Shown here: piece after piece, positions 5,976-12,208 of the stretch
Layout: each line of letters opens with the position of its first letter
How positions within the stretch are numbered: position 1 is the stretch's first letter
Assembly (NCBI GenBank): GCA_030544185.1
Contig: JAUNRO010000057.1
Location: 1-12,580, forward strand
DNA from: Propionibacteriaceae bacterium
GTDB lineage: Bacteria; Actinomycetota; Actinomycetes; Propionibacteriales; Propionibacteriaceae
Length of the DNA stretch: 12,580 bases
Reading direction: 5' to 3'
Position numbers and translations under genes: made by a program
Notes under the pieces: generated by a model
Databases searched by the model: none
The model's input: the letters and a program-made list of their open reading frames with translations, nothing else
Told to the model about the DNA's origin: nothing

Positions 5976-7526
5976 TCACTCCCGCGAGTCCGCGGTGGAG
6001 CGGGCGAGCGCCTTGGACTTCGCGCGGGCCCCCGCCCGGTGGGTGCGGGTGACGAGCCGGCCGAAATAGGCGCCGAGGCTGATCCCGCCGGCGATTGCCA
6101 GCCCCGTGGCGGCGGCTCCCCACAGGAGGCTGGGACCGGTCGTGCCGGCGGTCGCGGCCATACCGGGCTCCACGAGGTAGTACAGCCCCCGATAGACCAT
6201 CCCGCCCGGCAGGAACGCCACGATGCCCGATGTCGTGATCGCCAGCGCCGGGACGCGGAAGCGGCGGGCCATCGGCTGGGCGAGGAACCCGACCGCCACG
6301 CAGGCGAATGCCGTCGCGACGATCGATTGGAACCCGATGCTGCCGGCCAACTGATGCACGATCCAGCCGAGGACCGCGAGCCCGCACGCGACCAGGATCG
6401 TCCGTGGGCCGGCATAACCGCTCACGGCGAAGCCCGCCGCGATCGCCAGGACTGCCCCGACCTGCACGAGAGGAGAACTCGCGCTGGTCACAGCCGGGAT
6501 GATGTATGCCGGGACGCCCAGGCGGAACGACAGCGTGATCACCGCCAGCACCCCGACGAGGATGCCGAGCGTCAGGATCACCACCTCGAAGGTCCGCCCC
6601 GATGCCGTCACGTAATAGCCGTCGATCGCATCCTGCGCCGCCCCCACCACGGCGAGCCCAGCAAGCAGCACCACGATCCCCGTCGCAACAAGGATTGAGG
6701 GCCGGAAGTCGTCGAACATCGGCGGCCAATAGGAGCGGACCGCCACGAGCAGCATCGCAAACGCCGTCGGGATGGCCCCGCCCACGATCTGGCCGAAGAA
6801 CGCGGCCAGCCGCCGCCGCGCGGTCCACAGCGAGGCCCGGTCGACCAGCGCGACGAGCCCGCAGGCGAGGAGGATCTCCAGCGGCGATCCCCCGAACAGC
6901 GCACAGACCCCGGCCGCGAGCACGATGAACCCGAGGGTGACGATCCAGCGCCGATAGATCCGCGGGTGGGCCATGATCTGTTCAAACCGCGCCCGCGCAT
7001 CGTCGAGGGCCAGCCCGTCGTGGACGATGGCATTGACGAGGTCATCGGTCTCGGCCAGCCGCTGATAGTCCGGCGTTCGCCCCACGACGATCCGCACCAT
7101 CGTCACCGGATCCTCGAACGGGCCGCGGTGGTGGGTGACCGCGATCGAGGTGAACGTGACATCGACATGCACCGACCGCAGGCCATAGGCGCGCGTGACC
7201 GCGAGGATCGCAGCCGTCACGTCGGCCGAGGACGCGCCGGTCGAGAGCGTGGAGTCACCGATCCGCATCGCAAGGTCGATGACGCTGCGCGAACGGGTCT
7301 TCTCGACGCCGTCGCTGACGGCTCGCAGGTCCAGCCCCCAGGTGGGTGGTTCGTCGTCGCGGACCACCCGGCGGGCGCGGCGGATCAGATCCGCGGGCGG
7401 GATCACCCTGCGCGCCGCCGGTGGCTCCTGCGGTTCGGGCCGGGGGCGGGGAGGATCGTCGGATGCGCCGCAGAAATCGTGCGTCGGGTGCTCGGACACG
7501 CCACCACTGTGCGCCATCGCCTTCAC
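5976..7526 (-). CDS. Threonine/serine exporter, ThrE family
   Basis: This 516-residue integral membrane protein is predicted to export threonine and serine (ThrE of Corynebacterium glutamicum, 489 residues, is the model). It has a hydrophilic N-terminal region of about 190 residues that includes TGASSADVTAAI (96-107), a run of helices from about 195 to 335 (ThrE domain), and a second block of helices from about 338 to 490 (ThrE_2 domain). The family signature AAQDAIDGYYVTASGRTFEV (296-315) and PGGMVYRGLY (440-449) are present. The first 70 residues are Pro/Arg-rich and likely disordered. The start is taken as the GTG at 7526-7524 because CAGTTT lies six bases ahead; an ATG three codons later (7517) is the alternative. 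It lies 46 bp downstream of the lipase stop on the same strand and converges with the gene ending at 5974. Confidence 0.92.
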   Translation of the reverse strand: MKAMAHSGGVSEHPTHDFCGASDDPPRPRPEPQEPPAARRVIPPADLIRRARRVVRDDEPPTWGLDLRAVSDGVEKTRSRSVIDLAMRIGDSTLSTGASSADVTAAILAVTRAYGLRSVHVDVTFTSIAVTHHRGPFEDPVTMVRIVVGRTPDYQRLAETDDLVNAIVHDGLALDDARARFEQIMAHPRIYRRWIVTLGFIVLAAGVCALFGGSPLEILLACGLVALVDRASLWTARRRLAAFFGQIVGGAIPTAFAMLLVAVRSYWPPMFDDFRPSILVATGIVVLLAGLAVVGAAQDAIDGYYVTASGRTFEVVILTLGILVGVLAVITLSFRLGVPAYIIPAVTSASSPLVQVGAVLAIAAGFAVSGYAGPRTILVACGLAVLGWIVHQLAGSIGFQSIVATAFACVAVGFLAQPMARRFRVPALAITTSGIVAFLPGGMVYRGLYYLVEPGMAATAGTTGPSLLWGAAATGLAIAGGISLGAYFGRLVTRTHRAGARAKSKALARSTADSRE

Positions 7527-7538
7527 AGGGGCAAACTG
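7527..7538 (-). promoter_or_regulatory. Possible leaderless -10 element for the ThrE-type gene
   Basis: On the minus strand CAGTTT (7538-7533), then GCCCCT, then the GTG at 7526. This keeps the A at position 2 and T at position 6 of a -10 box and the same six-base gap as other genes here. No Shine-Dalgarno site exists for this start. Read-through from the lipase gene is also possible. Confidence 0.4.
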
Positions 7539-7572
7539 CGCGCGCGCCGCGGCCGCTCGGAGCCCTGACGTG

Positions 7573-8805
7573 TCAGATCCGCCAGCAGGCGTTGATCTGC
7601 GGCCAGCCGGCGAACCGGGCCTCCCAGAAGAGGTAGGCCTCGGTGGCGTTGTTCATCGAGGCAGCGATGTGGGTCGGGGTGGCGTTGGTGGAGAACCGCA
7701 CGTTCGCACCGCTGCGGCACCACGACCGGGCCATCGAGCGCGCCTGGTCATAGGGGATCACGTCGTCGAGCACCGAATGGGTCACCAGCACGGGCACCCG
7801 CGGCGCCCGGTTGCCGATCCTCTGCTCCGCGACGATCGTGCGCCACGGCTCGCTGTCGGCCATCTGGGCGAACGACAGCCCGCTCGTCGTGAGCGTCGAG
7901 GTGCGCACGAACGGGGCCACCGACGCCCCGCCCTGGCAGTGGTCCTCGATCCGCCCGGTCGTCTGCAGGCCGAGCTCATTGGCGAAGTCGGCCGGGTCGA
8001 TGTCATAGCTTTCGGCCAGGCCCCGGGCGGCATAGAGCACGAAGTCCGTATACAGCGAGTGGTCGATCTTCTGCGATACCGCCTTCAGATCGGCCGGGAC
8101 CGCACCCACCACGGCGCCCCGCACGCGCAGCTCCGGGGCGTACTCCGAGGCCAACTCGGCCGCCGACGCGCCTGCTCCGCCGCCCTGGGAATAGCCCTGG
8201 ATGCCGACCGGATTGCTCGTGCTCAGACCCGTCGCGGGCAGTTTCTGCGCCGCACGGACGGCATCGAGGACGGTGTGCGCCTGGGACTGCCGGTCCATAT
8301 AGGTGTGCATGCCCGCGGTGCCGAGACCCTCATAGTCGGTCATTGCAATCGCATAGCCGCGCTTCAGGAGCCCAGTGATATAGATGCCCTCGTATTCCAG
8401 TCCCTCGCTGAACTGGCGCGAGGGCGCGCACCGGTCGGCCATCCCCTGCGTGCCCGGCGCATAGGCGATGATCGGCCGCTCGCCCCGCCCCGTCCACCGG
8501 GTCTTCGGGACCATGATCGTCCCGCTCACCGCGATGGGCTGGCCCGCACGGTCGGTCGACTTATAGAGCACCCGCCACGAGTTCATCACCACCGTGTTCA
8601 CCTGGGCCGGATCGAGGCGATAGGTCATCGGTTCGCTGCGGATGACAGCGCCGTTCTCCGCCGGCAGGTCCGCGGGCGTCTGATAGAAGGCGGGCCGGTC
8701 CTGGTCGACGGCGTACGCCGGGCTGGGCGTTCCTAGCGCTGCGCTGATCAGCGCGATGCCGAGGGCGGCGATTCCTGCACGGACGGGGCGGCGGAAGCGG
8801 GACAT
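7573..8805 (-). CDS. Secreted triacylglycerol lipase, LIP (secretory lipase) family
   Basis: This 410-residue alpha/beta hydrolase is predicted to be exported and to cleave fatty-acid esters outside the cell. The signal peptide is clear: basic start MSRFRRPVR, a hydrophobic stretch (about 10-25) and a probable cleavage after AYA (residue 32). The nucleophile elbow is GYSQGG (204-209, Ser206). The acid is probably Asp347 in HSVLDDVIP and the base His379 in TPTHIAA, giving the order Ser-Asp-His. YAPGTQG (115-121) is the likely oxyanion strand-loop. Four Cys (126, 290, 363, 407) may form disulfides. The start at 8805 is chosen over a longer reading (8874) because CAGGAG sits 6 bases before this ATG and the signal peptide begins there. 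The gene is divergent from the OsmC gene and 46 bp upstream of the ThrE-type gene. Confidence 0.92.
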   Translation of the reverse strand: MSRFRRPVRAGIAALGIALISAALGTPSPAYAVDQDRPAFYQTPADLPAENGAVIRSEPMTYRLDPAQVNTVVMNSWRVLYKSTDRAGQPIAVSGTIMVPKTRWTGRGERPIIAYAPGTQGMADRCAPSRQFSEGLEYEGIYITGLLKRGYAIAMTDYEGLGTAGMHTYMDRQSQAHTVLDAVRAAQKLPATGLSTSNPVGIQGYSQGGGAGASAAELASEYAPELRVRGAVVGAVPADLKAVSQKIDHSLYTDFVLYAARGLAESYDIDPADFANELGLQTTGRIEDHCQGGASVAPFVRTSTLTTSGLSFAQMADSEPWRTIVAEQRIGNRAPRVPVLVTHSVLDDVIPYDQARSMARSWCRSGANVRFSTNATPTHIAASMNNATEAYLFWEARFAGWPQINACWRI

Positions 8806-8844
8806 GGACGACTCCTGACGGAAAAAGGACGGGACGACACGCGG

Positions 8845-8874
8845 AAAATAGATGGCCCCGGAAGGTGTCGACAA
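8845..8874 (-). promoter_or_regulatory. Sigma-70-like promoter for the lipase gene
   Basis: On the minus strand TTGTCG (8874-8869) and TATTTT (8850-8845) are separated by 18 bp. The -10 lies about 40 bp before the lipase ATG, leaving room for the ribosome site CAGGAG. Both hexamers stand out in GC-rich DNA. Confidence 0.5.
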
Positions 8875-8939
8875 ACAGGCGAGCGGCGAAGCGGAAACGC
8901 GGCGATTTCCGGTGTTCAGGGGCGGTTTCGGACCGGAAG
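8858..8939. repeat. Cluster of CCGGAA / GCGGAAA motifs in a divergent promoter region
   Basis: CCGGAAG occurs at 8858-8864 and 8933-8939, and its inverse TTTCCGG at 8906-8912. TTCCGGT (8907-8913) and ACCGGAA (8932-8938) form a 7-bp inverted repeat. GCGGAAA occurs at 8841-8847 and 8891-8897. These lie between the lipase and OsmC starts and overlap the lipase promoter spacer. They may be operator half-sites; chance in GC-rich DNA is possible. Confidence 0.3.
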
Positions 8940-8945
8940 TTTCCC

Positions 8946-8973
8946 TTGCATGTGAGGCGACTCGCGTTAGCGT
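8946..8973 (+). promoter_or_regulatory. Promoter for the OsmC-family gene
   Basis: TTGCAT (8946-8951) and TAGCGT (8968-8973) are separated by 16 bp. A start near 8980 would leave a short leader of about 34 bases with the ribosome site GGAGGAG (9001-9007). Confidence 0.5.
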
Positions 8974-9013
8974 GGGTACTTATCGAGCACTCAATGGCGA
9001 GGAGGAGATCACG

Positions 9014-9445
9014 ATGGCGACACGCAACGGAAGCGCGATCTGGAAGGGCGACCTGCAGACCGGGACGGGTCAGGTGACGGTGGGCAACGGCGTTCACACG
9101 GGCGAATACTCGTTCAAGTCCCGGTTCGAGGACGGCGGTGGCACCAACCCGGAGGAACTCATCGCGGCGGCGCACGCGGCCTGCTATTCGATGCAGCTGT
9201 CAGCCCTGCTGGCCGACCGGGGCGCACCGGCGACGAGCGTCGACACCGACGCGGTGTGCGCGCTGCGCAACGTCGACGGCCTGCCGACGATCACGTCGAT
9301 CTCGCTGACCACCGTGGGCGAAGTGCCCGGGCTCAGCGAGACCGACTTCCAGGAGGTCGCCGAGGAGGCCAAGGGCGTCTGCCTCGTCACCCGCGCCCTC
9401 GCCGGGGTCAAGGAGGTCACCCTGAAGGCCAAGCTCAGGGGCTGA
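9014..9445 (+). CDS. OsmC-family peroxiredoxin-like protein
   Basis: This 143-residue small cytoplasmic protein is of the OsmC/Ohr superfamily, which reduces organic hydroperoxides with two reactive cysteines. The first Cys is in AAAHAACYSM (51-60, Cys57), the second in KGVCLVTRAL (120-129, Cys123), at the expected positions. NPEELIAAAH (45-54) is typical of the OsmC branch rather than Ohr. The second Cys is followed by Leu where many relatives have Pro. The ATG at 9014 has the ribosome site GGAGGAG six bases ahead; a longer in-frame reading from 8852 would run through the divergent promoter region and is rejected. The 3' end overlaps the convergent TetR-like gene by 11 bp. The neighbouring divergent gene is the secreted lipase; no functional link is evident. 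Confidence 0.93.
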   Translation: MATRNGSAIWKGDLQTGTGQVTVGNGVHTGEYSFKSRFEDGGGTNPEELIAAAHAACYSMQLSALLADRGAPATSVDTDAVCALRNVDGLPTITSISLTTVGEVPGLSETDFQEVAEEAKGVCLVTRALAGVKEVTLKAKLRG

Positions 9446-10337
9446 CCGGCCGCTCGGACTCGGCGCGGCCGGGTGTCTGGACCAGCCGCCCGTTCAGCCG
9501 GGAGCGCACGAAGGACTCGAAGCTCTCGTCGCCGTCGACCGGCTCGACACAGGCGCTCAGGATCGCGAGCGCGCCGGTTTCCATGAGGGAGGTCCGCTCC
9601 TGCTCGTCGAGGATCCGCTGGTCCGGGGCGCCGACCTGGCGCAGCGCAAGACCCTCCGCGAGGCCCATGAGGATGTCGGCCAGTGTCTGATAGGTCATTC
9701 CGGCCCGCAGCTTGTAGCCCCACGAGGTGATCACCGCCTCATAGACGGTGGCCCAGCTCTCGGCGAGAGAGTCATACATGCGCGCGAGCGACTCGTGGAG
9801 TTCCGGCTCGCGGGCGGCCATGATCGTCGCCAGGAGCTGGATCCGGAAGCCGGCATCGGCGGGCACGGCCGTGGCGTTCGCGACCGCCACCTCGTGCACC
9901 ATCTGCAGCGGATCGTCCAACTCGCTCAGCTGTGCCAGGGTCGTCCCCGAGACCGCGGAGACCCACGGCTCGATCAACAGCGAGGCGCGCAGCAAGTCCA
10001 TCAGGAAATCGCGATGCGGATCCCACAGGTCCCGCAGGCCGCCCACCGAGCCGCGGCGGGGGAGATCGGGATGCTCCTCCTCGGCGACCTCGTTGACGAC
10101 CTTCTTGCGGGACAGGAAGGCCACGAACGGGTGGATCTGGGGGTCCACGTCCTCGCGGGCCGGGGGCATCACGGCCTTGGCCAGCAGCCGCAGACCGGCT
10201 TGGAGATAGCTCTTCGTCGCCGGGCTCTGCGCCGCTTTGAGTCGACCCTCCATCGTCCACCGGTTGAGGTTGCGCAGCACCTCGCTCAACTGGATGTCGT
10301 CGAGATCGGCGACGTTCGGAATCTCCCACTGGACCAT
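9435..10337 (-). CDS. Divergent TetR-like transcriptional regulator
   Basis: This 300-residue protein has no membrane segment or signal peptide. The C-terminal part, about 160-265 (FRIQLLATIM, LARMYDSLAESWATVYEAVI, GMTYQTLADILMGLAEGLAL), looks like the helical ligand-binding domain of TetR-family regulators. The likely N-terminal helix-turn-helix is stretched. ATKSYLQAGLRLLAKA (40-55) resembles its first helix, LSRKKVVNEVAEE (75-87) its second, and GSVGGLRDLWDPHRDFLMDL (96-115) replaces the usual 'gvs.gtlY.yF.sKe.Ll' recognition part. It is thus longer than a normal TetR domain, with an extra segment between helices 1 and 2. DNA binding and ligand are inference. The ATG at 10337 was chosen over longer readings because CATGCT lies exactly six bases ahead and the upstream residues have no domain character. 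It is divergent from the hydrolase gene, a typical target arrangement. Confidence 0.7.
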   Translation of the reverse strand: MVQWEIPNVADLDDIQLSEVLRNLNRWTMEGRLKAAQSPATKSYLQAGLRLLAKAVMPPAREDVDPQIHPFVAFLSRKKVVNEVAEEEHPDLPRRGSVGGLRDLWDPHRDFLMDLLRASLLIEPWVSAVSGTTLAQLSELDDPLQMVHEVAVANATAVPADAGFRIQLLATIMAAREPELHESLARMYDSLAESWATVYEAVITSWGYKLRAGMTYQTLADILMGLAEGLALRQVGAPDQRILDEQERTSLMETGALAILSACVEPVDGDESFESFVRSRLNGRLVQTPGRAESERPVSP

Positions 10338-10349
10338 GCACCAAGCATG
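10338..10349 (-). promoter_or_regulatory. Possible leaderless -10 element for the TetR-like gene
   Basis: On the minus strand CATGCT (10349-10344), then TGGTGC, then the ATG at 10337. There is no Shine-Dalgarno site. The A at position 2 and T at position 6 match a -10 box, but position 1 does not. Confidence 0.35.
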
Positions 10350-10372
10350 CCCAACCAGCAAGGGGGCAGGGG

Positions 10373-10396
10373 TGTGGGCACGCGATTGTGCCCACA
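10373..10396. promoter_or_regulatory. Candidate operator: 9-bp inverted repeat upstream of the TetR-like gene
   Basis: TGTGGGCAC (10373-10381) and GTGCCCACA (10388-10396) form a perfect inverted repeat with a 6-base spacer, 24 bp in all. It is 36 bp upstream of the regulator start and in the divergent region shared with the hydrolase. Size and symmetry suit a TetR dimer. Autoregulation is inferred. Confidence 0.5.
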
Positions 10397-10649
10397 TGGT
10401 GATGTGCACCCGGTCGAGTCCTCTCGGCTGGGACCACCTCGCCGGGCGCCCATTTCCGACGCGTGGTTGGGCTTGGATAGGGGCAGGGGCAGGTTGTCGC
10501 CTGCAGGGGGACGCTCGGCCGAGGACGTTCACTCGTCCGAGTGTTGGGGCAGCTTGTTTCGCCTTCGCTCGGGGCCCTGGGCCGCGGTTGTGCTCGTGCA
10601 TGGCACCCCGGTTCACCCCCGAGTGTCGGCGAACTGGTTAGCTGCATCC
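10397..10649. other. Rest of the divergent intergenic region before the hydrolase gene
   Basis: No convincing gene lies here. Small inverted repeats are present: GCAGG/CCTGC (10489-10493, 10500-10504), the palindrome CTCGGCCGAG (10514-10523) and CACTCG/CGAGTG (10530-10535, 10538-10543). TGGTTGGGC (10464-10472) is the exact inverse of GCCCAACCA (10349-10357) beside the regulator start. TTAGCT (10638-10643) sits six bases before the hydrolase ATG as a weak leaderless-type -10. In the hydrolase frame 10587-10610 reads VVLVHGTP, which looks like the oxyanion motif of a hydrolase but has no supporting sequence around it. Confidence 0.35.
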
Positions 10650-11558
10650 ATGAAGCGGCTGCTGACCATTGCGGGCTGGCTCGCTGCCGGGGCCGGGCTG
10701 GGCGTGAGCGGGCTGGCCGGCTATACGGCCTGGACCTTGAACGGCGCTCGCCGCCCGTGGCCGCCCTACACCTTCAGCCCGTTCGAGATCGGTCTGCCGA
10801 CCGAGGACGTGACCTTCACCGCCGACGACGGCGTACCCCTCGCCGGCTGGTGGCTCGACGATCCCGACGCGGCGACGGTCGTGATCTGCTGCCACGGCCA
10901 CCGGGGCAACAAGGCCGACATGCTGGGGATCGGACCGGGGCTGCATCGCGCCGGCCACAGCGTGCTGCTGTTCGACTTCCGCGGCAACGGGTCCTCCGGT
11001 GACGGGCCGCAGTCGCTGGCCCATCACGAGCAACGCGACCTGAGCGCCGCCGTGGCGTACGCCCGCCGTCGCCGGCCGGGCGCCCGGATCGCGGTCGTCG
11101 CGTTCTCGATGGGCGCCTCGACCGCCATCCTCACCGCCGTGGAGGAGCCCGCGATCGACGCGCTCGTGCTCGACTCACCGTTCGCGACGATGAGCGACGT
11201 GGTCGCGGCGAACTACCGGCGCTATCGGCTGCCGTCGGAGCCGCTGATCCCGCTGGCGGATCTGGTGAACCGCCTGCGCTACGGCTATACGTTCGCTCAG
11301 GTCCGCCCGCTCGACCTGATCGGCGCGCTCGGCCCGCGCCCGATCCTGCTCCTGCACGGCACCGAGGACCGGATCATTCCCTATGACCACGCCGTTCAGC
11401 TTGCCGAGGCCGCCGCCCCCGGGACGGTCGAACTCGTCACCTTCGACGGCGTCGACCACTGCGGCGGCTATTTCGCCGACCGACCGGGCTATATCGCGCG
11501 CGTCGCGGAGTTCCTCGACCGCTCACTCGGCGATGGCCTCGTCCGGCCCGGGCAGTGA
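10650..11558 (+). CDS. Membrane-anchored alpha/beta hydrolase (Bem46/YqkD-like)
   Basis: This 302-residue protein has an N-terminal hydrophobic helix (about 5-28), either an uncleaved anchor or a signal, then an alpha/beta-hydrolase fold of the serine-peptidase/Bem46 type. CCHGHRGN (80-87) is the oxyanion loop and LLFDFRGNGSSGDGP (106-120) follows as in that group. AFSMG (151-155) carries the nucleophile Ser153, with Ala in place of the first Gly of GxSxG. Asp240 (HGTEDRIIP) and His270 (DGVDHCGGY) complete the triad. It likely acts on an ester or amide substrate at the membrane surface; the substrate is unknown. The ATG at 10650 has no ribosome site but has TTAGCT six bases ahead. It is divergent from the TetR-like regulator, and its last 36 bp overlap the convergent SRPBCC gene. 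Confidence 0.88.
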   Translation: MKRLLTIAGWLAAGAGLGVSGLAGYTAWTLNGARRPWPPYTFSPFEIGLPTEDVTFTADDGVPLAGWWLDDPDAATVVICCHGHRGNKADMLGIGPGLHRAGHSVLLFDFRGNGSSGDGPQSLAHHEQRDLSAAVAYARRRRPGARIAVVAFSMGASTAILTAVEEPAIDALVLDSPFATMSDVVAANYRRYRLPSEPLIPLADLVNRLRYGYTFAQVRPLDLIGALGPRPILLLHGTEDRIIPYDHAVQLAEAAAPGTVELVTFDGVDHCGGYFADRPGYIARVAEFLDRSLGDGLVRPGQ

Positions 11559-12059
11559 CTGCTGGATCGCGACATAGTGCTGCTCCATCGCGGGGTAGTA
11601 GTCGTCCCACAGCAGGTCGTCGGGGTTCTCCCCACGCAGATAGCTGGTGAGGCGGTCCAGGTAGTACTCCCAGCCGGGGCCCGTGCTCGGGACGAGTTCG
11701 GGGTCGGTGACGATGTGGTTCAGCGTGAGATGGGTGTCCCCGGTCGGGGCCGGCTCGACCTCCAGGATGAGGTTCCAGGAGCCGAACTCGTCGACCGAGG
11801 TCACGTGGAGGAGCCCGGGCTGCTCGCACCGCTCGATGTCGAAACGGGACGGGGTCGGATCGTCCTCGCCCTCGGCGGTCATCCGCACCATGACGTAGCC
11901 GTCGGCGGGGTCGCCGGTCCACGATCCGAACCAGTGTGCGCTGCGCTCCGATTCGGTCAGCGCCGCCCAGACCTCCTCGATCGGGTTCTTGAGCGTGCGG
12001 CCGAAGACCAGGGCACTGCCCTCGGGGCGTACTCGATGAAATCCGGTCGGTATGGGCAT
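11523..12059 (-). CDS. SRPBCC-family protein, AHSA1/START-like
   Basis: This 178-residue soluble protein has the helix-grip fold of the AHSA1 (activator of Hsp90 ATPase-like) branch of the SRPBCC superfamily. LKNPIEEVWAALTESERSAHWFGSW (about 23-47) is the usual start of such domains: a strand, a helix with VW, then W near the next strand. HVTSVDEFGSWNLILEVEP (85-103), THLTLNHIV (109-117) and the final helix GWEYYLDRLTSYLRGE (129-144) follow. Members bind hydrophobic ligands or, in some, chaperones; no ligand is predictable. The start at 12059 is preceded by GGGGAGG with a 5-base gap, which favours it over a longer frame beginning at 12134. It is divergent from the DUF1648-type gene, and its 3' end overlaps the hydrolase gene by 36 bp. 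Confidence 0.9.
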   Translation of the reverse strand: MPIPTGFHRVRPEGSALVFGRTLKNPIEEVWAALTESERSAHWFGSWTGDPADGYVMVRMTAEGEDDPTPSRFDIERCEQPGLLHVTSVDEFGSWNLILEVEPAPTGDTHLTLNHIVTDPELVPSTGPGWEYYLDRLTSYLRGENPDDLLWDDYYPAMEQHYVAIQQSLPGPDEAIAE

Positions 12060-12118
12060 CGTGCCTCCCCAGTGAGAGTGAACGGTGACAATTGTTTGCT
12101 GCGACCGGAGCCGGCGCC

Positions 12119-12167
12119 CCCTGCGCACTGGCACAGCGTGATCTCAATCCTGTGCCACCGCGCAGGG
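12119..12167. repeat. Long imperfect inverted repeat between divergent genes (18-bp arms, 16 pairs)
   Basis: Positions 12119-12136 pair with 12150-12167 at 16 of 18 positions around a 13-base loop. The inner part TGGCACAG/CTGTGCCA is perfect (8 bp), there is a 2-bp mismatch, then CCCTGCGC/GCGCAGGG-like outer pairing (8 bp). It lies 60 bp upstream of the SRPBCC start and 42 bp upstream of the DUF1648-type start. Because the genes diverge, a terminator is unlikely. An operator for one or both genes, or a leader structure, is more plausible. AT-rich ACAATTGT nearby (about 12088-12095) may belong to the SRPBCC promoter. Confidence 0.6.
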
Positions 12168-12196
12168 CTTGCCAAGGGAGTCGGGCGGATCGCAGG

Positions 12197-12208
12197 CAGA
12201 CTGTGACC
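12197..12208 (+). promoter_or_regulatory. Possible leaderless -10 element for the DUF1648-type gene
   Basis: CAGACT (12197-12202), then GTGACC, then the ATG at 12209, without a Shine-Dalgarno site. It has the same six-base spacing as the other leaderless candidates. Confidence 0.35.

Noticed and set aside
4865..6828. Two long minus-strand open frames (about 516 and 491 codons) across 4865-6828
   Set aside because: Both run across the convergent ends of two well-supported genes, have Arg/Ser/Pro-rich or composite sequences and show no family motif.
7195..8736. 513-codon plus-strand open frame opposite the ThrE-type and lipase genes
   Set aside because: It spans two genes on the other strand that have clear family signatures. 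Its own product has no recognisable domain.
10514..10543. Cluster of short GC palindromes as a transposon end or replication origin
   Set aside because: Arms are only 5-6 bp, there is no transposase or replication gene nearby, and no flanking direct repeat was seen. Short GC palindromes are common at this base composition.
9795..10649. In-frame upstream extension of the hydrolase gene, including VVLVHGTP at 10587-10610
   Set aside because: The motif resembles a hydrolase oxyanion loop, but the surrounding residues do not form a hydrolase. The rest of the extension lies antisense to the TetR-like gene, and the N-terminal membrane helix begins at the ATG at 10650. Probably coincidence, though a decayed fragment cannot be wholly excluded.
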